The translations under genes were made by a program, and so were the position numbers. A stretch of 64,000 nt of DNA from BPGX01 sp037447455 (GTDB lineage: Bacteria > Bacteroidota > Bacteroidia > B-17B0 > Aurantibacillaceae). Positions 35,877 to 45,314 of the stretch are shown piece by piece. The stretch covers positions 124,001 to 188,000 of the forward strand of contig JBBIGQ010000001.1 in NCBI GenBank assembly GCA_037447455.1, given 5' to 3'. The notes beneath the pieces are model-generated. The model made no database searches. It was given only the letters and a program-made list of their open reading frames with translations, and was not told the origin of the DNA. Within the stretch, counting starts at the first letter, position 1. Each line of letters opens with the position of its first letter.

Positions 35877-35908
35877 CAAATATACATATAAATATCTGTA
35901 TATGTCAA
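35877..35908 (-). promoter_or_regulatory. Promoter of the sulfide-handling operon
   Basis: On the minus strand TTG (35908-35906) and TATATTTG (35884-35877) are separated by 21 bases, matching both Bacteroidota promoter elements. Transcription would begin about 10-12 bases upstream of the arsR ATG at 35858. This is the best-formed promoter in the window. Confidence 0.7.
35884..35905. promoter_or_regulatory. Candidate ArsR operator
   Basis: Inverted repeat ACATATA-N8-TATATGT filling the spacer between the -33 and -7 elements. A repressor bound there would block RNA polymerase. The sequence is AT-rich, so chance is a concern, but the position is ideal and the first gene encodes a DNA-binding repressor. 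Confidence 0.5.
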
Positions 35909-35969
35909 TATGTAAATGTGTTTTTTATATTTTTTTAAGAATTATTTTTCATGAAAGAAAAACACCATA

Positions 35970-38483
35970 TTAAAACTGAAAGTACAAACGAATGTTCAAC
36001 TGTCTGTTTGTCAAATAATTAGGCACGGCATACAACCTGCCTGTTACATCTTTTAACCACGTATAGGAAACTGTATTATTTACTTGCAATAAATTAAAAA
36101 CTTCTACAAACAACCACGCATTATTCACATGATTAAAGATATTTTTAGATTTTTTTTCCCGATCTGGTTTAATAAACTGATAAGCAAAACCAATATCTAC
36201 TCTTCTGTAAAAAGGCATTCTTTGTGTTTGTTCCCAACGCTTGTGATTTGGTGGACCAAATGGCAATCCTGTGCCAAACACTAAATTCATATTCATCTTA
36301 AAGTTCGGAAGTTTGGGTAAATAATCCTGAAAAAATAAATTCAAGGTCAATAGTTTATCGGTGGGTCTGGAAATATAGCCCGGATCTATTTTTACACTGT
36401 CCGTTTTAGTTTGATCAAAAGTATAGCCCGGTATTATCTGCTGACCTTCTTTGTTGTAGTAAATATAATGAACGTAATCAGGGCTTTTTTCCATTGTGCG
36501 TAATAATCCGACAGATAGCCAGCTTTCTAATCCTTTTACAAATTCTCCCGTTATTCTGAAATCCGCACCAGTAGCATAGCCTATAGTATTGTTGTTGGCA
36601 AAATAACGAATACGAACATTGTCAATTTCATAAGGTATTAATTGATTAAGATATTTGTAATACGCGGCCATACTTAATTTGAAAGGACGATTCCATAATT
36701 TAATATCTTTATCGGCTGATAACACAAAGTGTACGGATTGTTGTGCTTTGACATTAAGATGTAATGTGCCTTGAATATCTCTCAACTCTCTGTAAAACGG
36801 CGGCTGATAATAAAAACCAGTAGAAAACTTTATCAGCCATGGACTGAATAAATCAGGTTTGTAAGCCAATGTTATTCGGGGTGAAAAAACATATTGTTGA
36901 TTGACTGTCCAATAATTTCCACGAACACCAAAGGTAACATACCATTTGTTTTCATTGCTTGTGTTTTCCCAATTGACCTGGTGATAGTGCATAAAACGAA
37001 ATGATGATAAATTGTTTATTGTTTTGTACACATCGTTAAGTTGTATAATATCCGAATGATATGGTAAATTATAACCTGCAGAATCATTGTATCTCCATTC
37101 GTTTAATTTATCTTCTATTTGTTCATATTGAAAACGAATACCATTGAGTATTTGTATTTTGGAACTGTATTGATAAGTAGATTTTATTTCGGATGAAGCA
37201 ACTTGTGCTCTTAATTTATTTCTGCCATTTTCAATGTACGTTCCTACTCCCCGGTTAAATGCCACTTGTGCAAAGTTTTCACTAGCCGGATCGGCTTCTA
37301 ATTGGTCAATCAGATATTGGCCCTGAACGGTGTATAATTCATTTTCATTTGTAAAATAATGCGAATTTATCCATTTGATTTTTACTTTATCAGATGGCTT
37401 AAAAATTAAACTTGCGGCATTTATTAATGTTCTGTATTGCATTTTTGATTGTCCATCAAAATACATAGTGAGTCGCAAAGCATTGTTCACTGTTCCAAAA
37501 TCGGTTTCACGAGTAGCAGGAATAACCAAAAAAAGATTATCGGAATAAACACTTAAAACTTCAGCAGAAAATTTTGGAGAAAAATTAAAGTTTAAAAATA
37601 ATTGTGCATCCCAAAATGTAGGGCGATAATCTCCTTTTGTATCTAATGTTTTCAAAAGGTATTGATTGGATTTATACCTTGCACCAAAGGACCAGCTCAT
37701 CAAATGATTTTTGGTGATTCCTTCCAAATGAAGATTATTCACCAATAAACCCGCAGAAACACTGCCTTTAAAACTCGTAGGCCGACGATACTGAATGTCT
37801 AATACAGAAGATAATTTATCGCCATATTTTGCTTCAAAGCCACCGGCAGAAAATTGCATGTTTTGAACCATCTCTGGATTCGGCAAACTTAATCCTTCTT
37901 GCATTCCGCTTCTTACAAGAAAAGGACGATAGATTTCAATATCATTGATGTAGGTTAAGTTTTCATCATAATTTCCACCACGCACCGAATAAGCAGAAGA
38001 AAGTTCGTTATTGCTTGTAACGCCCATCTGTGTCTTGATAAGATCTTCAATATTGCCTGTAGTAGTAGGTAGTTTGAAAAACAACTGTGGTGAAATGGTC
38101 TGCATTTCAGTAGGTTGGTTTTGATATACCACATTGACGTCCGTGATGATGTTGGAAAATTGTAATTCTATATTTAGTGTTTTTGTTTCATCTTCACGAA
38201 TAGAAATGGTTCGCTGTGTTTTTTTGTAATTGATATTGTAAAAAACAATCGTGAGTTTTTTATTGGATGGCACTTGTAAAAAATATTCTCCTTTGGAATT
38301 AGTAATGGTTTGGTATTTAGGATCTTCCAGAACAACCACTTGCACATCGGCTATGGCATTTCCCGCAGTATCTTTTACGACTCCCTTTAAAGACGAAAGA
38401 TTTTGAGTATATAAAAATTTAAACCCAATAAAAAAAATTAAAATAAAAGCTTGTACTATTGTTATTCTCTTTTGCTTCATCAA
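35970..38483 (-). CDS. TonB-dependent receptor with carboxypeptidase-like N-terminal domain
   Basis: Outer membrane receptor of 837 aa. Signal peptide (to about residue 26), then a CarboxypepD_reg-like beta domain (LKGVVKDTAGNAIADVQVVV, about residues 30-110). A plug domain (about 115-230, with LIKTQMGVTSNNELSSAYSVRGG and GGFEAKYGDKLSSVLDI) and a beta barrel ending in aromatic FQF follow. It is not next to a SusD gene, so it is probably not a glycan-uptake pair. The substrate could be a siderophore, cobalamin or peptide. It stands alone between the ArsR operon and dapB. Confidence 0.9.
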   Translation of the reverse strand: MMKQKRITIVQAFILIFFIGFKFLYTQNLSSLKGVVKDTAGNAIADVQVVVLEDPKYQTITNSKGEYFLQVPSNKKLTIVFYNINYKKTQRTISIREDETKTLNIELQFSNIITDVNVVYQNQPTEMQTISPQLFFKLPTTTGNIEDLIKTQMGVTSNNELSSAYSVRGGNYDENLTYINDIEIYRPFLVRSGMQEGLSLPNPEMVQNMQFSAGGFEAKYGDKLSSVLDIQYRRPTSFKGSVSAGLLVNNLHLEGITKNHLMSWSFGARYKSNQYLLKTLDTKGDYRPTFWDAQLFLNFNFSPKFSAEVLSVYSDNLFLVIPATRETDFGTVNNALRLTMYFDGQSKMQYRTLINAASLIFKPSDKVKIKWINSHYFTNENELYTVQGQYLIDQLEADPASENFAQVAFNRGVGTYIENGRNKLRAQVASSEIKSTYQYSSKIQILNGIRFQYEQIEDKLNEWRYNDSAGYNLPYHSDIIQLNDVYKTINNLSSFRFMHYHQVNWENTSNENKWYVTFGVRGNYWTVNQQYVFSPRITLAYKPDLFSPWLIKFSTGFYYQPPFYRELRDIQGTLHLNVKAQQSVHFVLSADKDIKLWNRPFKLSMAAYYKYLNQLIPYEIDNVRIRYFANNNTIGYATGADFRITGEFVKGLESWLSVGLLRTMEKSPDYVHYIYYNKEGQQIIPGYTFDQTKTDSVKIDPGYISRPTDKLLTLNLFFQDYLPKLPNFKMNMNLVFGTGLPFGPPNHKRWEQTQRMPFYRRVDIGFAYQFIKPDREKKSKNIFNHVNNAWLFVEVFNLLQVNNTVSYTWLKDVTGRLYAVPNYLTNRQLNIRLYFQF

Positions 38484-38538
38484 GGGCTAAAATAAAGGAA
38501 TTTATGACAACGATTAAAATAACTGATTATTATACATT

Positions 38539-39252
38539 TTAGGCAATATTTAAAACATCCTTCATTTGAAAAACGCCTTTTTTACCTTTAATAAACTCTG
38601 CCGCCAAAACAGCACCTAATGCAAAACCCTTGCGGGAATAGGCATGATGGCTGATAGAAATTTCGTCAATAACACTCTGATAGGTTATTTGATGAAAGCC
38701 CTTCTCATCTCCCGCACGATTGGCTTGAATGAACAAAGATGTATCACGTTTTTGCAAACTCCATGGACGCTTTGGTGGATAATGTTGTAGGATTTGCTCT
38801 GCCAGAGTAATGGCCGTGCCACTTGGGGCATCTTTTTTTTGCGTGTGATGCACCTCTATCATGCTTACGTCATATTCCGGATAATGCTTTAAAAGAGATG
38901 CTACTAACTCATTGACTTTAAAGAAAAGATTAACACCAATGCTGAAATTAGAAGCATATAACAGCGATTGATTGTTTTTTATACATAAGCTTTTAATCTC
39001 GTTCAAATGCTCATACCATCCTGTAGTGCCCACTACTACAGGGATATTGGCCTCAAAACATTTTTTGATATTATCTACAGCGGCTTGTGGTTGAGTAAAT
39101 TCAATGGCTACTTCTGCATTAGCATTCTTTAATGTATTACTATCCCAATGATCTTTTGAAGTGAATTTTAATGCAATAGCATGTTTTCGGCTAATAGCCA
39201 CTTCTTCTATCATTTTGCCCATCTTTCCATAACCAATAATAGCAATGTTCAT
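38539..39252 (-). CDS. dapB: 4-hydroxy-tetrahydrodipicolinate reductase
   Basis: NAD(P)H-dependent reductase of lysine and diaminopimelate synthesis. The 237 aa protein begins with the dinucleotide-binding MNIAIIGYGKMGKMI. It also has VVGTTGWYE, ASNFSIGVNLFF and the substrate-binding EVHHTQKKDAPSGTA motif with the catalytic His and Lys. It lies 38 bases after the last glycan cassette gene on the same strand. Confidence 0.96.
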   Translation of the reverse strand: MNIAIIGYGKMGKMIEEVAISRKHAIALKFTSKDHWDSNTLKNANAEVAIEFTQPQAAVDNIKKCFEANIPVVVGTTGWYEHLNEIKSLCIKNNQSLLYASNFSIGVNLFFKVNELVASLLKHYPEYDVSMIEVHHTQKKDAPSGTAITLAEQILQHYPPKRPWSLQKRDTSLFIQANRAGDEKGFHQITYQSVIDEISISHHAYSRKGFALGAVLAAEFIKGKKGVFQMKDVLNIA

Positions 39253-39290
39253 AATTTTTTTGGATAAAATTACTAACTTGTTTTTGAATA

Positions 39291-40112
39291 CTACTTTTTT
39301 CTTGCCACAACGACAATACTATTTCCAAAAGACAATTGAAACCCTTGTTTGATAAACCGTGCATCTAACAACATTAACTTGTAGAATAATGCATTCATCC
39401 ACTCGGGTATTTTGAATTCTTGTATTACATCATCAATTGTAACTTGTTCAAGTGGTTTATTTTTCTTCATCATTCTGGAAATGACAACGATAGGAAATAG
39501 TACTGTTACGAAAGAAGAAAGGAATACCACTTCAAATCCAACAGATTGTAATTTTGATTTTAATTCTTTTGAAGTATATCTTCTTTTGTGCTTGGCATAA
39601 TCGTCTAAATAACTCCACATCCATTGATATTGCGGGACAGTGATAAAAAAATAACCATTGGATTTTAATGCCTGAAAGACATTTTTCATCACGGTAACAT
39701 CCTCTTCAATATGTTCAATGACATCAAACGCCCCAATTGCATCCAACTCTTCAAAAAATGGCATATTCAAGGCATCCAACTGTACTAACTCCACATCCGG
39801 CAAGCGTTTCTTGACATTTTTTAATCCATCTAAATAGATCTCTGAACCTATTAACTGATAATTCAATGAATACAATGCTTTTAATACAAATCCATTGCCA
39901 CAACCAATTTCTAAAACCCTTTTATGATTGTTTTCTCCAACAAATTCTTTAAACAAACTCACTAAAATTTTATTTCTCGCTTTGAACCAAAAATTATTTT
40001 CTTCCAATTGTGCTAATAAATCAAACATATCTGGCGGGAAACCTTCGTTTTCTCTCGCCAATTCGGGGGCATAACATTTAAATCCGTCAATGATTTCAAA
40101 CGATTTATTCAT
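39291..40112 (-). CDS. Class I SAM-dependent methyltransferase
   Basis: A 273 aa Rossmann-fold methyltransferase. The SAM site VLEIGCGNGFVLKAL lies near residue 68, then FDVIEHIEEDVTVMKNVFQAL and a C-terminal hydrophobic stretch. Similar proteins occur in polysaccharide clusters, where they may methylate sugars or lipid carriers; the substrate is not readable from sequence. Its start overlaps the aminotransferase stop by eight bases. Confidence 0.8.
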   Translation of the reverse strand: MNKSFEIIDGFKCYAPELARENEGFPPDMFDLLAQLEENNFWFKARNKILVSLFKEFVGENNHKRVLEIGCGNGFVLKALYSLNYQLIGSEIYLDGLKNVKKRLPDVELVQLDALNMPFFEELDAIGAFDVIEHIEEDVTVMKNVFQALKSNGYFFITVPQYQWMWSYLDDYAKHKRRYTSKELKSKLQSVGFEVVFLSSFVTVLFPIVVISRMMKKNKPLEQVTIDDVIQEFKIPEWMNALFYKLMLLDARFIKQGFQLSFGNSIVVVARKK

Positions 40113-41256
40113 TAAAAAATTTTTTTATATGTGTTACAACATAATCTAAATCGGATTCATTTAAATCAAAGTAAAAAGGTAAACGCAGCAAAGTATCCGA
40201 AAATCTATCCGCATTAGGCAATTCTCTTCCATCGTTTTTGTCTTTGTAAAAATCCGATTTATGTAGTGATAGATAATGAAATACTGCTTGTATACCTTGA
40301 TTTTTCAAGTACTCTATTAATTTTGTCCGCTCTTCCAAAGAATGACAAAGAATGTAAAACATGTGTGCATTATTCGTTGCATACGGTGGAATGTAAGGCA
40401 ATTGAATAAATCCTTTATCTTCTAATTTTTTCAAATGTTCGTAATAATAATTCCAGATAAACAATCGCTTTTGTTGAATTTGTTCTAAATGTTCTAATTG
40501 AGCATACAAAAATGCAGCATTCAATTCGGAAGGTAAAAATGAAGACCCCACATCTACCCAACCATATTTATTGACTTTACCTCTGAAGAAAGCAGAGCGG
40601 TTGGTACCTTTTTCCCATATAATTTCTGCACGCTTTTCAAATTGCGCATCGTTTACAACTAACATACCTCCTTCACCAGAAATGACATTTTTTGTTTCAT
40701 GAAAAGAAAAAGCGGATAAATGCCCGATACTCCCTAATGGTTTCTTTAAACCATCATCAATATAACAACTATCTATACATTGTGCAGCATCTTCTATTAC
40801 GAATAAATGATACTTTTTAGAATGTTCAAGGATTTTTTTCATATCGTTGGCTACACCTGCATAATGCATGACCACAATGGCTTTGGTTTGTGGCGTAATG
40901 AGTGATTCTATTTTATCAGCGTCCATGTTTGGATGGTAATCATAACTATCTGAAAAGATAATTTTAGCGCCTCTTAAAACAAATGCATTGGCAGTACTGA
41001 CAAAAGTATAAGATGGCATAATCACTTCATCACCCGGTTGAATGTTGATGAGAAGGGCGGCCATTTCCAGAGCATCGGTACAAGAAGAAGTCAGCAATAC
41101 TTTTTTGAAGTTATATTTGTTTTGAAAGAATTGATGACAGAGTTTAGTATATTTACCATTACCGGAAAGTTGTTTATTAAACACTGCATCATAGATATAA
41201 TGCACTTCTTTGCCGGTTAGATGGGGGCGATTGAAAGTGATATAATCTTTCATCAT
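40105..41256 (-). CDS. DegT/DnrJ/EryC1 sugar aminotransferase (WecE/RffA-like)
   Basis: PLP enzyme of 383 aa that would transaminate a nucleotide-linked 4-keto-6-deoxy sugar. It opens like WecE proteins (ITFNRPHLTGKEVHYI). The cofactor pocket has SSCTDALEMAALL, EDAAQCID and the PLP lysine in FSFHETKN. The product would be a dTDP-4-amino-4,6-dideoxyhexose, consistent with a decorating role. It overlaps the methyltransferase downstream and the ATP-grasp/HAD gene upstream, so these are translated together. Confidence 0.88.
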   Translation of the reverse strand: MMKDYITFNRPHLTGKEVHYIYDAVFNKQLSGNGKYTKLCHQFFQNKYNFKKVLLTSSCTDALEMAALLINIQPGDEVIMPSYTFVSTANAFVLRGAKIIFSDSYDYHPNMDADKIESLITPQTKAIVVMHYAGVANDMKKILEHSKKYHLFVIEDAAQCIDSCYIDDGLKKPLGSIGHLSAFSFHETKNVISGEGGMLVVNDAQFEKRAEIIWEKGTNRSAFFRGKVNKYGWVDVGSSFLPSELNAAFLYAQLEHLEQIQQKRLFIWNYYYEHLKKLEDKGFIQLPYIPPYATNNAHMFYILCHSLEERTKLIEYLKNQGIQAVFHYLSLHKSDFYKDKNDGRELPNADRFSDTLLRLPFYFDLNESDLDYVVTHIKKFFNE

Positions 41257-42908
41257 AAATAAGTTTTTAAATCGCTTAATGAAGAAATTTTAATTATTTT
41301 ACTGTTATTAGTGATGATGCTATCTAAAGCAGTGGCTATTTTTTTATTTTTATTCAAATAAAACCCATATTGAAAACCAGCATTGAGTGATGGCAAAATA
41401 TCTAATGTAAAGTCATCACCTACCATTACCATGTTTTCATTACTAATATTGTATTTTTGACTAATAATATTAAAGAAATTAGTATCTTTTTTTGATGTTT
41501 TATACATTTCGCTAATAAAAATATCATCAAATAGATTTGATAAATTACTTCTTTTGATTTTCTCCATTTGACTATGTACAGGATTATCTGTTAAAATAAA
41601 TAGTTTATATTTTTTTGATTTGAGATAGCTGATAATTGGAAAAACTTCAGGATATGTATTAATTTTATCTGGGAATAATTTTCTATATACTTTTATCAAT
41701 TCTTCCTTTGAGATTGATAAACTAAACTTTTCTATCAATAAATCTATTAAACTTTCTAACTTACAATGTTCAATCAAATATAAAACATATTGAATATAAG
41801 CATTAAAATCTTGAACATGTGTTTTAAGATGATTCTCGTATAACAATTTTAGCCTATCAAGTACAAGTTGATTTTGATCAATTAATGTATTGTCTAAATC
41901 AAAAACAATGCTTTTAATTTCAGTAGATATAACAATTTTTGGTATCCATTTTTCTTCAATATATCTGATACATTTTCCTTCAACCAATAAGGAATAATTT
42001 TCATCATTTATTGTGTTTTCAAAAATGTTTTCATATATTTTTATATTATTATTAAAAACTATTGAGGATGTGCCACCCCTTGGGTTTATATCAGAAATAT
42101 AAACATTATCTGAAGTAACAAGAATTTGTATATTATATAATCCATAAAATTTTTCATGGGAAAAAATTTTTTTAATATCCAACAATAGTTTAGAAACTTC
42201 AATAGGCACATTTCTAATGTCATAATATTCTGAAATAACAGCAAAGCCGCTAAAAGTTTTTAATCTTTTTCTAATTTGAAAATCAGAAACATCCCCCTTA
42301 ATTGAAACTGAAAAATCAATAGAATATTCTTCAAATTTTTCCAAATATTCAACAAAAATAAACTCATCTATATTTAAATTGTTGAGAGGATTTAAGACAA
42401 AGTGATTCTGAAAATCGTGAATATTATTTAATTTATAACAGTCTTTTGCACCCCAAGAAAACATCGCTTTTGCAAACAGCGGATACGCATCTGATTGATG
42501 AGGGTTTTGAAGTTTTTGATGAGGCAAATTATTTTCTTCTAAAAAAACATTTGCTTTTTGTTTATTTATAAAAATATCTACCCATTCAAAATCAGGACAA
42601 ACAATTTTACAGTTATATTTATTATAAAATCTTTTTTTTAATTTAGAGAGAATTGAAATGTCTATTGCTGTTGCTGGAATAATATATTCTACCTTGTATT
42701 TTTTCACTATCTCTTCAATAAACAAGAGGTACTCATTTTCATGTTGAACAGCCGGTGATATAAAATAAAAATCTGCAAAATATTTTGTAATGTTATCTTC
42801 AAAAGTATCTATTACCAAGACATTGCTGGGCTCTTTAATTTTCCTAATATTTTTTATTAAACTTAGCCCTTGATAACCACCCGCACAAGTTAAAAGGATA
42901 TTCTTCAT
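41253..42908 (-). CDS. ATP-grasp ligase fused to a HAD hydrolase
   Basis: A 551 aa fusion. Residues 1 to about 310 form a CarB/PylC-like ATP-grasp unit: an N-terminal Rossmann-like start (MKNILLTCAGGYQGLSLIKN) and the magnesium-binding ISDINPRGGTSS. From about residue 325 a HAD domain follows, with motif I DLDNTLID, motif II TDNP, a conserved Lys and the terminal MVGDDFTLDI. The ligase may attach an amino acid or carboxylate to the amino sugar made next door, with the HAD part removing a phosphate; both are inference. The DNA is markedly AT-rich. ATGA-type overlaps join it to both neighbours. Confidence 0.8.
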   Translation of the reverse strand: MKNILLTCAGGYQGLSLIKNIRKIKEPSNVLVIDTFEDNITKYFADFYFISPAVQHENEYLLFIEEIVKKYKVEYIIPATAIDISILSKLKKRFYNKYNCKIVCPDFEWVDIFINKQKANVFLEENNLPHQKLQNPHQSDAYPLFAKAMFSWGAKDCYKLNNIHDFQNHFVLNPLNNLNIDEFIFVEYLEKFEEYSIDFSVSIKGDVSDFQIRKRLKTFSGFAVISEYYDIRNVPIEVSKLLLDIKKIFSHEKFYGLYNIQILVTSDNVYISDINPRGGTSSIVFNNNIKIYENIFENTINDENYSLLVEGKCIRYIEEKWIPKIVISTEIKSIVFDLDNTLIDQNQLVLDRLKLLYENHLKTHVQDFNAYIQYVLYLIEHCKLESLIDLLIEKFSLSISKEELIKVYRKLFPDKINTYPEVFPIISYLKSKKYKLFILTDNPVHSQMEKIKRSNLSNLFDDIFISEMYKTSKKDTNFFNIISQKYNISNENMVMVGDDFTLDILPSLNAGFQYGFYLNKNKKIATALDSIITNNSKIIKISSLSDLKTYL

Positions 42909-43660
42909 GGTTTAACGGCTTCAATGTAAATGCTATTGGCAATGGATGGGAAATCAGCACCTATTTTTAACAAGGCATTAAATATTTTTTCATTAAACCC
43001 TAATGTTTTCATTTGACCAGTTGTTATTGGTTTTAGCATTATGCCTTTTAAGTTAGTATAATTTAAACCACATTCATGAATTAGGTTAATGATTTTATGA
43101 ATATCAAAATATCTTTTATGTCCTAAACTCAAATCAGCAGCACTTAGTGAATACAAATCTTTTAATAATTCTGCTTCATAGCCAATCAATCTGTGTAAAG
43201 AACGAGCATTAGGAACGCCTATGCATATCACACCATCCGGCTTCAAATGTTCCTTGAAAGTATTTAATATAAAAAATGGCTCATCAACATGCTCTAAAAC
43301 AAATCCCATTTCAATTAAATCGTATTTTATTACAGGTTTATATTCTTCAAAATAAGTATGAATAACACTTACTTCTTTTAGTTGATCAATTTTTTTATTA
43401 GCAACAAATTGTTTAATCAATATATCAGAACCTTCTATAATATCATATTTTACAATAATCCCATTTTTAACTTCATTAAGAATTGTTTCAGACACTGTTT
43501 CATATCCTATGCCTAAACTCAAAACATTTTCAGGTTTTTTAATTTTAATTCTTTCAAGAAGAAACTGTGCATACCCATTTAAAATCTCCAAATTTTCATC
43601 ATAAAATTCAAAAGTAGTGGTGTAAGCATTCGTGTGTTGATTCAGATTTTCTTTTTTCAT
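42905..43660 (-). CDS. Class I SAM-dependent methyltransferase
   Basis: A 251 aa methyltransferase with a recognisable but weakened SAM loop (VLSLGIGYETVSETIL). Further blocks are YDLIEMGFVLEHVDEPFFILNTF and GVICIGVPNARSLHRLIG. It overlaps the ATP-grasp/HAD gene by four bases. Likely O- or N-methylates the glycan under construction (inference from context). Confidence 0.72.
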   Translation of the reverse strand: MKKENLNQHTNAYTTTFEFYDENLEILNGYAQFLLERIKIKKPENVLSLGIGYETVSETILNEVKNGIIVKYDIIEGSDILIKQFVANKKIDQLKEVSVIHTYFEEYKPVIKYDLIEMGFVLEHVDEPFFILNTFKEHLKPDGVICIGVPNARSLHRLIGYEAELLKDLYSLSAADLSLGHKRYFDIHKIINLIHECGLNYTNLKGIMLKPITTGQMKTLGFNEKIFNALLKIGADFPSIANSIYIEAVKP

Positions 43661-43681
43661 AAAATTTAAATTTTATAATTG

Positions 43682-44614
43682 TTAATAAATATTTTTAATA
43701 ATATACAACGGCCTGTTTTTAACTTGATTAAAAATTTTTCCAACATAAACACCTGTAAGTCCAATACTTAACATGTTTAATCCAATTGAAAACATTAAAA
43801 CCAACATAATAGAAGTATAACCCGTAAGAATGTATTCTGGAAATAAGATTTTTTTAATTAATAAAAAAGAACCATATAGAAATGATAATAATACAACAAG
43901 CATTCCTACACCAAACAGATAATATAGTGGTTTTTCAGAAAAAGAAGTGATTGCTTCTATAGCTAATTTTACTCTTTTCTTAACAGAATATGTAGTTTTT
44001 TTTCTTGTTTTTTTTCTTTCAATTTCAAAACCTATACCATTAAACCCTACCCATAAAAAAATACCTCCCATAAATAAATTTTTATCTCCCACACTGGTTA
44101 TTACATCACAAATCTGTTTTTTCATAATCCTTTCTGTGGTAATATTAGATTCAACTCTAAATCCTGATACAACAGACAATATTTTCCAAAAATTCATAGA
44201 TAAAATCCCGATAAATCCATCCTCTCTTTTTGTAAGATAGCCGTATACATAATCCACTTGATCATTAGACCTTATCATTTGATAAAATACTCTTAAACAA
44301 TCCGGGTCCACCTCCATATCACTATCCGATAAATAAACATACTTCCCTCTTGCTAGCTTCATGCCTGCAAAAAAAGCTATATGATGTCCAAAATTCCTTG
44401 AAAAATCAATTACTCTTAACTTTTCTCCCAATTCTTTTTTTAATTCTAAAACTTTTTGTAAAGAATTGTCAGGCGAACCATCGTTTACAACAACAAATTC
44501 ATAATCTGAAATACCAAGATCCTTTAAAACATTAATATACGATTTAATAAATGATTGGATTGTGTTTTCAGATTTATATAAAGTAGTTACAATACTAATT
44601 TCTGGTGATAACAT
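43682..44614 (-). CDS. Family 2 glycosyltransferase (GtrB/DPM1-like, membrane anchored)
   Basis: A 310 aa GT-A enzyme with ISIVTTLYKSENTIQSFI, the nucleotide-binding VVNDGSPDNSL and SDSDMEVDP as the DxD-containing segment. Two C-terminal transmembrane helices (about residues 235-295) are the arrangement of polyprenyl-phosphate glycosyltransferases. It probably loads a sugar onto undecaprenyl phosphate for use by the GT-C type protein two genes away. Its 5' end overlaps the WbqC gene by 20 bases. Confidence 0.88.
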   Translation of the reverse strand: MLSPEISIVTTLYKSENTIQSFIKSYINVLKDLGISDYEFVVVNDGSPDNSLQKVLELKKELGEKLRVIDFSRNFGHHIAFFAGMKLARGKYVYLSDSDMEVDPDCLRVFYQMIRSNDQVDYVYGYLTKREDGFIGILSMNFWKILSVVSGFRVESNITTERIMKKQICDVITSVGDKNLFMGGIFLWVGFNGIGFEIERKKTRKKTTYSVKKRVKLAIEAITSFSEKPLYYLFGVGMLVVLLSFLYGSFLLIKKILFPEYILTGYTSIMLVLMFSIGLNMLSIGLTGVYVGKIFNQVKNRPLYIIKNIY

Positions 44615-45314
44615 GTGTGGTATACTTTAAATAATTTTTTGAATTTTCTCCCTCATTAAGCAATAAATCAATAATACTCACTCCATGTTCAAAAGGAGGA
44701 TACAATTGAGTATACTCTTTATAACCACCATAATCCAACCAGTGGACATTGATACCATTTTTTTCAAATAATGCTACATCCAGATAATCCTTAGCCGCCG
44801 GACCAGAATAATAATCTGTAGCACCTGCTAATTTGCAAATTTCCACCAAACGTTCGTTTCGGTCATTCGATTGATAAGGATATTCAGACGAAACCTTCAT
44901 AGGTGTATTTATACCCAAAAAATCACAAATTTTGCTCAAAAATAAAAAATTTATCTCAGATAAATACTCTAATTTTTCTGCTTCTGCATAAATACCTTCT
45001 AAAAATGGAAAAACATCCTTAAAGCACCTGGCCCGTGCATAATTAAACCGAATGGACTTCAAGTGATCGTTGACCCACTTTTTGTCGCTCACTTTTGTAT
45101 CCTTAATTTTTTGAAAATACTTTCCTTTCACCTCCACTGAAATAGTCAGCCATTGCAATCCCTGTGAAGTTTTAATTAAATTTCTATTTCGCCAGTCCCT
45201 TCTGGTGTATTGCACATCATCATACAAAACAAATTCATCTGCTAATGTAATAGAATCAAAATACCCTTTCCATGGAATGTAATTGGATTGTGTAATAATT
45301 ACTTTTTTAGGCAT
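44595..45314 (-). CDS. WbqC family protein
   Basis: A 239 aa protein of the WbqC family, found in O-antigen and other surface glycan clusters with no established reaction. The recognisable opening is VIITQSNYIPWKGYFDSI, then DEFVLYDDVQYTRRDWRNRN. Its reading frame overlaps those on both sides. Its presence is the strongest marker that the surrounding genes build a surface polysaccharide. Confidence 0.88.
   Translation of the reverse strand: MPKKVIITQSNYIPWKGYFDSITLADEFVLYDDVQYTRRDWRNRNLIKTSQGLQWLTISVEVKGKYFQKIKDTKVSDKKWVNDHLKSIRFNYARARCFKDVFPFLEGIYAEAEKLEYLSEINFLFLSKICDFLGINTPMKVSSEYPYQSNDRNERLVEICKLAGATDYYSGPAAKDYLDVALFEKNGINVHWLDYGGYKEYTQLYPPFEHGVSIIDLLLNEGENSKNYLKYTTHVITRN

Noticed and set aside
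35859..35879. TTG start at 35879 for the ArsR regulator
   Set aside because: It falls within the -7 promoter element; the ATG at 35858 gives a normal start.
40105..41256. Naming the aminotransferase wecE or fdtB outright
   Set aside because: The family is clear but the sugar specificity is not; no dTDP-glucose dehydratase or acyltransferase lies beside it to settle the pathway.
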